DNA from: Mumia quercus
GTDB taxonomy: Bacteria > Actinomycetota > Actinomycetes > Propionibacteriales > Nocardioidaceae
DNA: 64,000 nucleotides
Direction: 5' to 3'
NCBI RefSeq assembly: GCF_025506335.1
Contig: NZ_JANZYO010000002.1
Span: 590,272 to 654,271 of the forward strand
The translations under genes and the position numbers were made by a program. Shown here piece by piece: positions 17,752 through 26,791 of this stretch (within the stretch, counting starts at the first letter, position 1; every line of letters starts with the position of its first letter). The notes below the pieces were generated by a model, which saw only the letters and a program-made list of their open reading frames with translations, was not told where the DNA came from and did not search any database.

Positions 17752-18221
17752 CAGACGTCAGCTTCCTCGTTCTTCGTGGTGTGGGTGGTGACGTCGTCAT
17801 AACGCGCGACGACGCGGACTTCTTCCTCGGTGACCTCGCCGTCGACGATCCGGAACGACCGGAACTCGACAGGACCGCTCTCGTGGGCGCCGTCGCGGGT
17901 CGACACGAGGACGTAGTGGGCGCCGGGCTCCCCGGCGAGGTTGACGTCCGTACGGGACGGGTACGCCTCGGTCGCGGTGTGCGAGTGGTAGACGACGACC
18001 GGCTCCTCGTCGTTGTCGTCCATCTCCTGGTAGAGCCGCAGCAGGTCGGTCGAGTCGAACTCGTAGAACGTGGGCGACATCGCCGCGTTCACCATCGGCA
18101 CGAAACGGGTCGGCAGGTCCGAGCCGACGGCCCCCGCGACCACGCCGCAGGCCTCGTCAGGATGGTCCCGGCGGGCGTGCGCGATGATCGCGTCGTACGT
18201 CGCCTGGTCGATGGTCAGCAC
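17751..18221 (-). CDS. mec: Mec-type JAMM metallopeptidase acting on CysO-cysteine
   Basis: 156 residues from GTG 18221. The JAMM motif is complete: Glu24 in DEACGVV, His79 and His81 in YHSHTATEAYPSRTD, Ser89 and Asp92, with exact HxH-x7-SxxD spacing. In mycobacteria Mec releases cysteine from the CysO-Cys adduct, leaving Gly-Gly. Here it may also trim the two-residue CysO tail. First gene of mec-cysO-cysM; the 99-bp gap upstream to the LigT-like gene may hold a promoter. Confidence 0.92.
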   Translation of the reverse strand: MLTIDQATYDAIIAHARRDHPDEACGVVAGAVGSDLPTRFVPMVNAAMSPTFYEFDSTDLLRLYQEMDDNDEEPVVVYHSHTATEAYPSRTDVNLAGEPGAHYVLVSTRDGAHESGPVEFRSFRIVDGEVTEEEVRVVARYDDVTTHTTKNEEADV

Positions 18222-18320
18222 GTCTGACAGGGTACGCGGTCCCGAATGGCGGACGCGTCGCATCCACGATGCGGGAGGCCCGGGTGTGGGCCAGCGCACG
18301 TCCGTGCAGGTCAGCGGTGG

Positions 18321-18818
18321 TCAGCGCGCCGGTGCCGGGTCGGCCAGCGGCCACGACCGTACGACCTGCCGTCTCCGCGGGTCTCCCCCGGGGCGCATGG
18401 CGACGAGCGAGACGTCCGCCAGCCGGACGCTCGTGCCGACCTCCACGAAACGGCCGCCCTGCTCCGACACGTGCGGCCGGAACGCATCGCCGACGTGGCG
18501 CATCGCCCGGACGTCGACGCCGCTCTCGGCCAGCGTGGCGAGCAGCGCGCGGTGCAACGCCTCCACCCCGGGCCCGTGGGCGAGCTCGGCGACGCGGACG
18601 TCGCGCCGACGTCCGAACCACTGCTCCGCGAGAGCACTTGTCTCGACGGGTCGCCGACCGTCGAGCACCGCGCCGAGCGCCCGGACGACGTCGTCCTCAG
18701 CCGCGTCGAAGGGTGGGACCCACGTCACGTGCAGCGGCCAGGCGTCCCGGCCGAACTCGGCCGCCGCGGGCTCGACGAAGGTGACCACGCACCACCGGGA
18801 GCGCGTGGGCTGCGGCAC
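18321..18818 (-). CDS. 2'-5' RNA ligase / LigT-like 2H phosphoesterase
   Basis: 165 residues with the two histidine motifs of the 2H superfamily: HVT at 30-32 (WPLHVTWVPPF) and HVS at 116-118 (FRPHVSEQ). 2H proteins hydrolyse or ligate 2',5' and cyclic phosphodiesters of RNA or nucleotides. It begins one base after the DUF2017 stop, so it is the third gene of a clpS-DUF2017-LigT run. In mycobacteria this slot holds a peptidase (Rv1333), so the gene is a lineage-specific replacement. Confidence 0.75.
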   Translation of the reverse strand: MPQPTRSRWCVVTFVEPAAAEFGRDAWPLHVTWVPPFDAAEDDVVRALGAVLDGRRPVETSALAEQWFGRRRDVRVAELAHGPGVEALHRALLATLAESGVDVRAMRHVGDAFRPHVSEQGGRFVEVGTSVRLADVSLVAMRPGGDPRRRQVVRSWPLADPAPAR

Positions 18819-18819
18819 G

Positions 18820-19401
18820 TCAGTCCAGGACCTGGACGAGCGAGTCCTGCACGAAGCCGAGCCACTCGTAGATGTCGACGACGACCGACACCGCCTCGTC
18901 GTCGCTGTCCGCTGCGGCCTCGGCGTCCTCCTCGGACTCGATGCCGAGGCGGACGGCCAGGGCCAGGCGCACGTCGGTCAGCGCCCGCAGCCACGCCTGC
19001 ACGGCACGGTCGCCGAGCTCGACCTCCACCGGGTCCTCGGACCGCTCCGGGTCCTCGAGGTCGAACCCGCCCGCGGCCAGGGAGGCCACCACGGCCTGGG
19101 CGTTCTCGACCTTCGCGCTCGACAGGCTGCGCTCGGTGAAGCGACGGAAGTCTCCGGCCGCCTCGTCGTCGTCGCGGTAGGCGTCAGGAAGCAGGCGACG
19201 CAGCACCGGATCGTCCGGCGGCAACGACGACCCGGTCGCGCCGAGCTGGCCGAAGAGCGGATCCGGCGACGACTCCTCAGGACCGTTGCGGTCACGCAGC
19301 AGCTCGACGATCTGGCTGAGCAGGTTGACGAGGAGCGCGGCCTCGGCCGGCTCGAACTCGCCCCGGACGCGACCGCGCTTGCGCCGCTCGAACGCCCTCA
19401 C
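18820..19401 (-). CDS. DUF2017 family protein (ClpS-linked)
   Basis: 193 residues from GTG 19401, overlapping the clpS stop by four bases. It begins [20 protein letters not shown] and includes [14 protein letters not shown] and an acidic C-terminal region [25 protein letters not shown]. It matches actinobacterial DUF2017 (Rv1332-like), which is consistently next to clpS. Function unknown; the constant pairing suggests a role in or around N-degron/Clp proteolysis (inference). Confidence 0.85.
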   Translation of the reverse strand: MRAFERRKRGRVRGEFEPAEAALLVNLLSQIVELLRDRNGPEESSPDPLFGQLGATGSSLPPDDPVLRRLLPDAYRDDDEAAGDFRRFTERSLSSAKVENAQAVVASLAAGGFDLEDPERSEDPVEVELGDRAVQAWLRALTDVRLALAVRLGIESEEDAEAAADSDDEAVSVVVDIYEWLGFVQDSLVQVLD

Positions 19402-19703
19402 GCGTCCTCCCGCTGCAGGGTGGCCCACAGGCCGTACTCGTGCATGGCCTGCACGTGACGCTCCATCTCTTCGCGGGGTCCGGACGAGACCACGGCCCTG
19501 CCGTCGTTGTGGACGCGCATCATCAGCTCGTGCGCCTTGGAGTCGGAGTAGCCGAAGTAGCTCTTGAACACGTAGGCCACGTACGACATGAGGTTGACCG
19601 GGTCGTTCCAGACGATGGTGACCCACGGTCGGTCGAGCTCGGTGACCTCGTCGGTCTCCGGCTCGTCGAGCTCGATCGGCGCTGGCGTGCTCACCCGGCC
19701 CAT
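19398..19703 (-). CDS. clpS: ATP-dependent Clp protease adaptor ClpS
   Basis: 101 residues. The core [19 protein letters not shown], followed by [17 protein letters not shown] and the [11 protein letters not shown] end, is diagnostic. ClpS binds N-degron substrates and delivers them to the ClpAP/ClpCP unfoldase. ATG 19703 is used; GTG 19694 is equally possible. Neither has a clear Shine-Dalgarno sequence, so the transcript may be leaderless. Divergent from the secreted propeller protein gene. Confidence 0.95.
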   Translation of the reverse strand: MGRVSTPAPIELDEPETDEVTELDRPWVTIVWNDPVNLMSYVAYVFKSYFGYSDSKAHELMMRVHNDGRAVVSSGPREEMERHVQAMHEYGLWATLQREDA

Positions 19704-19752
19704 TGTGGCGCACGTGCAAACGGGAACCGCGCGACCCTGCAGCACTGGTCTG

Positions 19753-21057
19753 ATGCCGCCCATGCGACGAGCCCTCGCCTCCTCCCTCACCGCCGTCTCC
19801 CTTGCCTCCGGAAGCCTTGTCCTCGCCTCGGCACCGCAAGCGGCTGCCGCCGACGTCGACCTGGCGCCAGACCGTGTGCTCACCGGGTTCGCCACCGGGC
19901 TCCAACGTGCCGTCGGTCTCGCGCTCGGCCCGGACGGGAGGATCTTCGTCAGCAACTTCTGGGACGGCACGACGCCAGGATCGGTGCGGGTGTTCGAGGC
20001 CGACGCCACGGGCAACCGGGCACCGTCTGCGGTCCTCGACTCGACCTCGCCCCTGATGAGCTTCCTGACGACGCCGAAGGCCGTCGCGGTGGGCGCCGAC
20101 GGCAGGCTGCACATGGCCGCGTACAACGACAACACGATCCGCACCTTCACCGTCCCCGCGACCGGCAACGGGTTCACGATGCAGACGGCGATCGGGTCGT
20201 CGTCCATGCTCTCCGCCCCCAACGACCTCGCCCTCACCTCAGCGACGAGCCTGTGGGTCACCAGCGGGGCGACCGACGAGGTCGTACGGTTCGACGTCGG
20301 CTCGCCCACGCGGGTGCGGACGTTGAGCACGCAGGCCCCCATCGGCGTCGCGGTCGACGGATCGTCCTTGTACGTGACCGGCGGCAACGGCGTCGCCCCG
20401 TACGTGAAGGTCTTCACCTCCACGGCCACCGGACCTGACACGCCGTCGCGGACGCTCACCGGCCCCGCGACGGGCCTGACCCACGTCGCCGGGGTCGCGG
20501 TGGACCGCTACGGACGCGTGTACGTCGCCGACCACGGCGACGAGGCGATCCGCGTCTTCGCCGCCGGCGCGACGGGGAACACCGCACCGGTCACGGTCAT
20601 CAAGGGACCTGCCACCCAGCTCGAACGTCCGACCGACCTCGCGCTCGACCCCGCCGGCCGACTCTGGGTCGCCAACGACGTCGTGCCCGGCCGGGTCGTC
20701 CGCTTCCCTGCGCTGGCCGCACCGCCCGCCCCGCGTCCGCCGGCGCCTCCGGCGCCCGCCGTCACCGCACCGTCGAAGCCGCGCGCGCTCAAGGTGAACG
20801 GCAAGGCCGGCGCCAGGAAGCGCACGATCCGCTGGAAGGCCCCTGCGGCCACCGGCGGCACCCGCATCCTCCGCTACAAGGTCGTGATCAGGAAGGGCAA
20901 GAAGGTCCTCGTGTCGCGCACCCTCGGCCCGTCCGCGCGCAAGCTCGTCGTCAAGCGCAGCACGCTACGCAGCGGCACGCTCACCGTCCGTGTCCGGGCG
21001 GTCAACGGCAAGGGGGCAGGCCCGAACGCGGTCAAGCGGTTCCGGGTGCGTCGCTGA
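19753..21057 (+). CDS. Secreted NHL/SMP-30-like beta-propeller with fibronectin III domain
   Basis: 434 residues (ATG 19762 three codons in is an alternative). A Sec signal peptide [15 protein letters not shown]...ends near APQAAAA. Residues ~35-320 form a propeller with repeated blade motifs: [45 protein letters not shown] and [16 protein letters not shown] Pro/Ala linker leads to a C-terminal fibronectin type III-like domain from about 345, very rich in Lys and Arg. Probably an extracellular binding protein; ligand unknown. Starts 49 bp from the divergent clpS gene. Confidence 0.75.
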   Translation: MPPMRRALASSLTAVSLASGSLVLASAPQAAAADVDLAPDRVLTGFATGLQRAVGLALGPDGRIFVSNFWDGTTPGSVRVFEADATGNRAPSAVLDSTSPLMSFLTTPKAVAVGADGRLHMAAYNDNTIRTFTVPATGNGFTMQTAIGSSSMLSAPNDLALTSATSLWVTSGATDEVVRFDVGSPTRVRTLSTQAPIGVAVDGSSLYVTGGNGVAPYVKVFTSTATGPDTPSRTLTGPATGLTHVAGVAVDRYGRVYVADHGDEAIRVFAAGATGNTAPVTVIKGPATQLERPTDLALDPAGRLWVANDVVPGRVVRFPALAAPPAPRPPAPPAPAVTAPSKPRALKVNGKAGARKRTIRWKAPAATGGTRILRYKVVIRKGKKVLVSRTLGPSARKLVVKRSTLRSGTLTVRVRAVNGKGAGPNAVKRFRVRR

Positions 21058-21078
21058 GGGCGGCACTACGCTGACGCC

Positions 21079-22380
21079 GTGACCTCCACCGCGCTTCTCA
21101 CGGACCACTACGAGCTCACGATGCTGCAGGCCTCGCTGGCCGACGGCACGGCCGACAGGCGCTCGGTGTTCGAGCTCTTCGCGCGCAGGCTTCCCGACGG
21201 GCGCCGTTACGGCATGGTCGCCGGGATCGGCCGGGCCCTCGACGCGCTCGCCGACTTCCGCTTCACCGAGGACGACCTGGCGTTCCTGCGCGAGACCGCC
21301 GTCGTGGACGAGCCGACGCTCGCCTGGCTGGCCGACTACCGCTTCAGCGGCGACGTCTGGGGCTACGCCGAGGGCGAGGCGTACTTCCCCCAGTCCCCCG
21401 TGCTCGTCGTCGAGGGCACCTTCGGCGAGGCGGTCCTGCTCGAGACCGTGCTGCTGTCGATCCTCAACCACGACTCGGCGATCGCCTCGGCGGCCGCACG
21501 CATGACCGTGGCCGCCGGCGACCGCCCGTGCATCGAGATGGGCTCGCGGCGCACCCACGAGGGTGCCGCGGTCGCCTCCGCCCGCGCGGCGTACGTCGGG
21601 GGGTTCGCGACCACCTCGAACCTCGAGGCGGGTCGCCGCCACGGGATCCCGACGGCAGGCACGTCCGCGCACTCGTTCACGCTGCTGCACGACACCGAGC
21701 GCGACGCGTTCACCGCGCAGGTGGAGTCGCTGGGCGTCGGAACGACCCTGCTCGTCGACACCTACGACGTGACCGAGGCCGTGCGTCTCGGCATCGAGGT
21801 CGCGGGCACCGGGCTCGGGGCCGTCCGGCTCGACTCCGGCGACCTCCCGCTGCTGGCCAAGCAGGTCCGCCGCCAGCTCGACGACCTGGGCGCGACCGGC
21901 ACCAAGATCGTCGTCACCAGCGACCTCGACGAGTACGCGATCGCCGGGCTCGCGGCCGCGCCGGTCGACGGGTACGGCGTCGGCACGTCGCTGGTCACCG
22001 GGTCGGGCCACCCCACGTGCGGGTTCGTCTACAAGCTGGTGGCGCGCGCCGACGGGACGGGTCCGGACGCCACCATGGTCTCGGTGGCGAAGAAGAGCAA
22101 GGACAAGATGTCGGTCGGCGGACGCAAGTACGCCCTGCGGCGGCTCGACGAGAACGGGACCGCCACCGCCGAGGTGATCGGCATCGGTGAGCCTCCCGAG
22201 GGCGACGACAACGACCGCCCGCTGCTGGTGCCGCTGGTGCGCGACGGCGAGCGCGTCCACGACGAGCCGCTCGAGCGGGCACGCGAGCGCTGGCGGCAGT
22301 CGTTGGCAGAGCTACCCTTGCAGGCGCGTCAGCTGTCGCGGGGCGAGCCCGCGATCCCGACGGTCTTCGAGACCGACTGA
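21079..22380 (+). CDS. pncB: Nicotinate phosphoribosyltransferase
   Basis: 433 residues from GTG 21079. The family opening LLTDHYELTMLQASL is followed by ESLGVGTTLLVDTYD, VRLDSGDL, VVTSDLDEYAI and the phosphate-binding GVGTSLVTGSGHP. It converts nicotinate and PRPP, with ATP, to nicotinate mononucleotide in the NAD salvage (Preiss-Handler) route. It is followed at 12 bp by pncA, which supplies nicotinate. The divergent arrangement with clpS matches Rv1330c/Rv1331. Confidence 0.95.
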   Translation: MTSTALLTDHYELTMLQASLADGTADRRSVFELFARRLPDGRRYGMVAGIGRALDALADFRFTEDDLAFLRETAVVDEPTLAWLADYRFSGDVWGYAEGEAYFPQSPVLVVEGTFGEAVLLETVLLSILNHDSAIASAAARMTVAAGDRPCIEMGSRRTHEGAAVASARAAYVGGFATTSNLEAGRRHGIPTAGTSAHSFTLLHDTERDAFTAQVESLGVGTTLLVDTYDVTEAVRLGIEVAGTGLGAVRLDSGDLPLLAKQVRRQLDDLGATGTKIVVTSDLDEYAIAGLAAAPVDGYGVGTSLVTGSGHPTCGFVYKLVARADGTGPDATMVSVAKKSKDKMSVGGRKYALRRLDENGTATAEVIGIGEPPEGDDNDRPLLVPLVRDGERVHDEPLERARERWRQSLAELPLQARQLSRGEPAIPTVFETD

Positions 22381-22392
22381 GCGGAGGATCCG

Positions 22393-22944
22393 ATGACCAA
22401 GGCCCTGGTCGTGGTGGACGTCCAGAACGACTTCTGCGAGGGCGGCTCGCTCGCCGTGAGCGGAGGCGCTGCGGTCGCCGAGCGCATCGCCGCGCTCGTC
22501 GCCGACGGCGGGTACGACCTCGTGGTGGCCACGAAGGACCACCACATCGACCCCGGGACCCACTTCAGCGACACCCCGGACTTCGTCGACTCGTGGCCAC
22601 CGCACTGCGTGGTCGGCACGGAGGGCAACGCGCTCCACGCACCGCTGACCGAGGACATGTTCGCCGTGGTCTTCGAGAAGGGGCAGTTCGACGCCGCGTA
22701 CTCCGGCTTCGAGGGCCGGTCTGCCTCCGGCGACGCGCTCGACGCGTGGTTGAAGGACCGCGGTGTCGAGGCCGTCGACGTCGTCGGGATCGCCACCGAC
22801 TACTGCGTACGGGCGACCGCTCTCGACGCGGCGGCGAACGGCTTCGCCACGACGGTGCTGCTCGACCTCACGGCTCCCGTCTCGGAGGCGAACCTCCCCC
22901 AGACCCGCGCCGACCTCGACGCTGCCGGGGTCACGGTCGCCTGA
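22393..22944 (+). CDS. pncA: Nicotinamidase
   Basis: 183 residues of the isochorismatase-like family. The catalytic triad is Asp9 (VVVDVQNDF), Lys96 (FEKGQFD) and Cys138 (GIATDYCVRA). The metal site Asp49, His51, His57 and His71 is also intact. It hydrolyses nicotinamide to nicotinate; orthologues activate pyrazinamide. Preceded by GGAGG at 22383, in an operon with pncB. Its 3' end overlaps the convergent acyltransferase gene by 14 bp. Confidence 0.95.
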   Translation: MTKALVVVDVQNDFCEGGSLAVSGGAAVAERIAALVADGGYDLVVATKDHHIDPGTHFSDTPDFVDSWPPHCVVGTEGNALHAPLTEDMFAVVFEKGQFDAAYSGFEGRSASGDALDAWLKDRGVEAVDVVGIATDYCVRATALDAAANGFATTVLLDLTAPVSEANLPQTRADLDAAGVTVA

Positions 22945-23539
22945 CGTCGTCGTACGTGATCGAGCGGACCACCTGAGCAGGGGCGCCTGCCGCCACGGAG
23001 AACGCCGGCACGTCGCGGGTGACGACGGAGTTCGCCCCGATCACGCACCGCTCGCCGATCGTCACCCCGCTGGTCACGACGACGTTCGCCCCGAGCCAGC
23101 AGTTGTCACCGATGACCGTCGGGCCCTTCGAAGTGAACCCCTGCCACGGCACCGGCACGTCCGGGTCGTCGTAGCGGTGCGCCGAGTCGGTGATCAGGCA
23201 CCCGTTCGCGATCATGCAGTGGGCGCCGATCTCGACCCGCTGCGACGCCGCGACCATCACGCCGAGGTTGAGGAACGTCCCCTCGCCGAGGACGATGCGC
23301 GCGTCCGGGCCGCCGGTGAGCCACACACCTGGCTCCAAGAACACCTGCGGACCGATCTCCAGCCGCCCGTCGCGGAGCATCTCCAACGCCTCGCCGTGGA
23401 CCACACCGCGGGCGTACGCGTGCCTGCGGGCCAGCTCCACGGTGAGCCGCGCACGGTTCAGCGGGCGCGTCGCCCTGCCGTACCAGCGCTGCTTGCGCCA
23501 CCACTCCTGCGCGAGCGCGAGCGCGGAGTCACCCGACAT
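22931..23539 (-). CDS. Hexapeptide-repeat acyltransferase (LacA/Maa-like)
   Basis: 202 residues. Left-handed beta-helix turns run from RLEIGPQVFLEPGVWL through VEIGAHCMIANGCLIT to VIGDNCWLGANVVVTSGVTIG and CVIGANSVVTRDV. The end AGAPAQVVRSI is typical of the maltose/galactoside acetyltransferase group. The acyl acceptor is unknown. A helical N-terminal extension (residues 1-60) is basic. Its start overlaps the 3' end of the MpaB-like gene by 11 bp, so the two are probably co-expressed. Confidence 0.8.
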   Translation of the reverse strand: MSGDSALALAQEWWRKQRWYGRATRPLNRARLTVELARRHAYARGVVHGEALEMLRDGRLEIGPQVFLEPGVWLTGGPDARIVLGEGTFLNLGVMVAASQRVEIGAHCMIANGCLITDSAHRYDDPDVPVPWQGFTSKGPTVIGDNCWLGANVVVTSGVTIGERCVIGANSVVTRDVPAFSVAAGAPAQVVRSITYDDVRRP

Positions 23540-24419
23540 GGGTGCCGAGGTCCTCGATCCGGTAGCCGCCCGGCAGGTACGTCCGCACCACGCCCCGCTC
23601 CTCGGGTCGGGACGGCCGGACCCGCGGAGGCGCCAGCCGCAGCAGCCGTCCGCGCAGCCGCAGCGCGCCCTTCGAGAGGGCGACCACGGCCCGCGGCGGC
23701 GTCGCGTACCCGAACGCCTGGCGGAGGTGGTCGTCCATGATCGCCCGGGAGAACACCTCGACCCCGCGACGCAGCGGCTTCGGGTAGTACGAGCACAGCA
23801 GCGCCAGCGTCGCGTCGGCGACCTCGCGGGAGCGCGCGTCGAAGGCGAAGTTCTTGCGCTCGTAGTCGTCGAGCAGCGTCTCGAACTCCTCGTACGACGC
23901 GGGGATGTCCTTGATGCCCATGAGCTCGCCCATCCGGGTGTACGAGCGCGTGGACGCCTCGATCTCGGCACGCGTGAGGTCGCGCCACCCGTACTCGGCG
24001 ATCCAGCGCACCGGGGTGACGACGAACGTCGCCAGCACGTAGCGCATGTCGTCGTTGCTGATGTCGTACGCGCCGTGCATCTGGTTCATCCGGCGGACGG
24101 CGCCCCGCCCACCCGGGGTCTCCATGCCGTCCTCGATCACGGCGTCGAGCACGAGCACCGTGTCGTCGTGACGCTTCTGGGTGCGCGCGGTGAACTCCTG
24201 CGTCTCGTGCAGCAGGACCCCGATCGACGGCACCGCGAACGTCCGGAACAGGGCGAAGCTCAACGCCTGCTGGATGTCCCAGGGGAACTCGTAGCGCGCG
24301 TTGATGAACGAGATGCGCTCGTAGTCGATGACAGGATCCAGGGTGGCGATCACCCGTGGCCAGGCATCTCGGCGCCAGCGGTCGCGGCCTCGGGGCGGAG
24401 TCGGGTCCGTGCGTGCCAT
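23529..24419 (-). CDS. MpaB-type oxygenase family protein (DUF2236)
   Basis: 296 residues. It contains segments typical of the DUF2236/latex-clearing-like family: RRMNQMHGAYDISNDDMRYVLATFVVTP, WIAEYGWRDLTRAEIEAS and LLDDYERKNFAFD. In related proteins conserved His residues bind heme b, and the group includes rubber oxygenase Lcp and MpaB oxygenases. Whether the heme ligands are conserved here cannot be settled by eye. It overlaps the downstream acyltransferase gene. Substrate unknown. Confidence 0.7.
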   Translation of the reverse strand: MARTDPTPPRGRDRWRRDAWPRVIATLDPVIDYERISFINARYEFPWDIQQALSFALFRTFAVPSIGVLLHETQEFTARTQKRHDDTVLVLDAVIEDGMETPGGRGAVRRMNQMHGAYDISNDDMRYVLATFVVTPVRWIAEYGWRDLTRAEIEASTRSYTRMGELMGIKDIPASYEEFETLLDDYERKNFAFDARSREVADATLALLCSYYPKPLRRGVEVFSRAIMDDHLRQAFGYATPPRAVVALSKGALRLRGRLLRLAPPRVRPSRPEERGVVRTYLPGGYRIEDLGTHVG

Positions 24420-24469
24420 AGACAGACGCTACTGGCTGCGGGCGTCCACGTCTGCACTAGATTCGAAGG

Positions 24470-25351
24470 GTGAGCGCCCCGTACCTGGTCGACCTCGTCT
24501 CCGACGCCGCCTCGCTCGTCGAGGGGGCGCCGCCGCTCGCCGACGTCGTCGCCGCGCACGTGGCCCGCCGTACGGTCGCCGGGGACGTCCTCGACGTCCT
24601 CGGCCCGCTCGTGGTCACCGACACCGCCCTGCCGTCCGTGCAGGGTGTCCTGGACGGGCTCGGCGCCGACCCGCTGGACGTCGTCGTCAGCGTGACCGGA
24701 GGCGCCGGAGCCATCGAGCCGGCGGTCCGCTGGGCGTCGCGCCAGCCGGGCCTGCGGCTGGCGGGCCTGGTCGCCGCGGTCCGCGACCTCGACGACCTCG
24801 CCCGAGGCGCGCACCGCGTGGCGGCGATGGTTGCGCAGCTCGACGCGGAGGGTCTGCTCGAGGACGTCCAGGTGGAGGTGGCGCTGCCGCTCCACGGCCG
24901 TACGGAGGGGTCCTCACGCTGGCAGCACGCGCTCGACACCCTGGCCATGGAAGACCTTCGTCTCCTCCTGCGCACGGGCGGCGGCGACGTCGACGACACG
25001 CCGACCACCGAGGCGCTGGCCGGCGCGATCGGTGACGCGCTCGACCGCGAGGTCGGCTTCGGGTGCGTGGGCGACCTCGCCCACGCCGTCGCGTGGCGCG
25101 AGCCCAGCACCGGCCGGGTGCGCCACGGGATGCTCAACGTCCTCCTCGCGACGCGCGCCAGCCTCGACGGCGCCGACACGGCCACGGTCGCGGAGCGGCT
25201 GGCGCTCGCCAACCCCGAGCGCGTCGTCGACGACCTCGGGACGATCGGCGAGCAGGGCCTGGAGTCGGCACGCCGCTGGTTCACCGGTGTCGCCTCCGAA
25301 GACGTCGACGCCACCCTGGCCGACCTGCGTACGCTCGCGCTCCTGCCCTAG
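24470..25351 (+). CDS. Conserved hypothetical protein
   Basis: 293 residues beginning (V/M)SAPYLVDLVSDAASLVEG, at GTG 24470. It is Ala-, Asp- and Leu-rich with no transmembrane segments or recognisable catalytic motifs. Segments such as VSVTGGAGAIEPAVRWAS and LDAEGLLEDVQVEVALPL suggest an alpha/beta fold, possibly TIM-barrel-like. Strong codon bias supports it as a real gene. Divergent from the MpaB-like gene; its stop overlaps the convergent SRPBCC gene by four bases. Confidence 0.7.
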   Translation: MSAPYLVDLVSDAASLVEGAPPLADVVAAHVARRTVAGDVLDVLGPLVVTDTALPSVQGVLDGLGADPLDVVVSVTGGAGAIEPAVRWASRQPGLRLAGLVAAVRDLDDLARGAHRVAAMVAQLDAEGLLEDVQVEVALPLHGRTEGSSRWQHALDTLAMEDLRLLLRTGGGDVDDTPTTEALAGAIGDALDREVGFGCVGDLAHAVAWREPSTGRVRHGMLNVLLATRASLDGADTATVAERLALANPERVVDDLGTIGEQGLESARRWFTGVASEDVDATLADLRTLALLP

Positions 25352-25764
25352 GGACGAGACGCCGACGTCGCACGACGGCTGATCTGACGGAGCATCCGGG
25401 TCGTCGCGACGACGTGCAGCCCGCTGCGGATGACGAGCGCGCGGTACGCGGCGCCGTGGGGCCCCGGGAACTCCGCGAAGGACGCCGCACGGAGGGAGGT
25501 CGCGCCCCGCGGCGTGTCCGCCAGCGCGAACTCGAGGCGGTAGCGCGAGAAGCGGTGCCGGCCGCCGAGCACCAGGCGTTCGCCCGGCGTGCGCTCCCGT
25601 ACGGCGAACCCGCCGCGCGGCTTCGTCCCGAGGAGGAACGAACCGACCGTCCCGACTCCTCGCGCGAGGTCGGACGCGGCATAGTCCTCGAGCGCCGCCC
25701 ACACCACGCTCCGGGGCGCGGCGACCACCTCCACGTGCTCGTCGATGTACGGGAGCGGCGTCAC
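25348..25764 (-). CDS. SRPBCC-fold (START/Bet v 1-like) protein
   Basis: 138 residues. The start YIDEHVEVVAAPRSVVWAALEDY is the typical first strand and helix of polyketide-cyclase/SRPBCC proteins. GGRHRFSRYRLEFAL and TSLRAASFAEFPG form the central sheet, and a C-terminal helix includes RALVIRSGLHVVATTRML. These proteins bind hydrophobic ligands in a deep pocket; no ligand can be named. It lies 18 bp downstream of the HSL-type esterase gene and may be co-transcribed with it. Confidence 0.75.
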   Translation of the reverse strand: MTPLPYIDEHVEVVAAPRSVVWAALEDYAASDLARGVGTVGSFLLGTKPRGGFAVRERTPGERLVLGGRHRFSRYRLEFALADTPRGATSLRAASFAEFPGPHGAAYRALVIRSGLHVVATTRMLRQISRRATSASRP

Positions 25765-25782
25765 GAGGTGTCTCCAGGCTGG

Positions 25783-26781
25783 CTAGCGCGTGACTCGCCG
25801 GACGAACGCGACGATCTCGTCGCGGGCACGCGAGGCCGACGGCGACACCCCCGGCAGGCTCAGGAACCCGTGGACGGCGTCGCCGTAGTCCGTGAGCGTG
25901 ACGTCGCCTCCCTTGCCCTGCAGCGCCTCGGCGTAGACGAGACCGTTGTCGCGCAGCGGGTCGTGACCGGCGACCTGGATCAGCGCCGGCACCTGCGCCC
26001 CCGCGAGCGACCCGTGCAGCGGCGCGGCCGTCGGGGCGTACGGGTCGGCGCCGTCGAGGTAGAGCCGGACGTACGCGCGCATCCCGCGCGAGGTGAGGAC
26101 CGGAGCGTCGGCGAACTCGATCTCGGACGGGAGCACCGCCTCCATCTCGACCGCGGGGTAGATCAGAGCCTGTCCGGCAAGCGAGGGGCCACCGTTCTCG
26201 GCCGCCAGGGCGGCGACGACCGCAGCCAGGTTGCCCCCGGCGCTGTCGCCGACGACCACGAGCGCCGCGGGGTCGCCGCCGAGCTCCTCGGCGTTCTCGG
26301 CGACCCACCGCAGCGCTGCCCACGAGTCGAGCACGCCGGCGGGGTACGGGTGCTCAGGGGCGAGCCGGTAGGCGATCGACGCGACCACGCACGGCGTCTG
26401 CACCGCCAGGTGGGTCGCGAGCCACTCGTTCTGCTCGGGATCGCCCAGGACCCATCCGCCGCCGTGGAAGAGGACGACCACCGGCAGCGGCTCGGGGCCG
26501 GGGGTCGGCGGCTGGTAGAGCCGCACGCGCAGCGTCACCGGCTCGGTCTCGGGAGCAACACCCGGGATCGTCACCGGCGCGAGCTCGACCAGACGGTCGC
26601 TCACCTGGGCGTCCGGGTGAGGCGTGCCGGAGACGAACCTGCCGAGACGGCTCCCCAGCAGCTTCGCGCGCTTGGTGCGCCGGGCGGGGATCTCCTCTCG
26701 CGACGTCTGGTCGATCGGGGTGTTGACGAACCTCTCGACCCGCGCGAACACGCGCGTACGCAGAGGGAGGGGCGAAGCCAT
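25783..26781 (-). CDS. Alpha/beta hydrolase, HSL-type esterase
   Basis: 332 residues from ATG 26781. The hormone-sensitive-lipase motif HGGGW (in VVLFHGGGWVLG) forms the oxyanion hole, the nucleophile elbow is GDSAGG, and the acid and base are in AGHDPLRD and DAVHGFLSL. It hydrolyses short- or medium-chain carboxyl esters. It has no signal peptide, so it is cytoplasmic. It lies 10 bp downstream of the GlcD-type gene. Confidence 0.88.
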   Translation of the reverse strand: MASPLPLRTRVFARVERFVNTPIDQTSREEIPARRTKRAKLLGSRLGRFVSGTPHPDAQVSDRLVELAPVTIPGVAPETEPVTLRVRLYQPPTPGPEPLPVVVLFHGGGWVLGDPEQNEWLATHLAVQTPCVVASIAYRLAPEHPYPAGVLDSWAALRWVAENAEELGGDPAALVVVGDSAGGNLAAVVAALAAENGGPSLAGQALIYPAVEMEAVLPSEIEFADAPVLTSRGMRAYVRLYLDGADPYAPTAAPLHGSLAGAQVPALIQVAGHDPLRDNGLVYAEALQGKGGDVTLTDYGDAVHGFLSLPGVSPSASRARDEIVAFVRRVTR

Positions 26782-26791
26782 GGCGGCCAGA

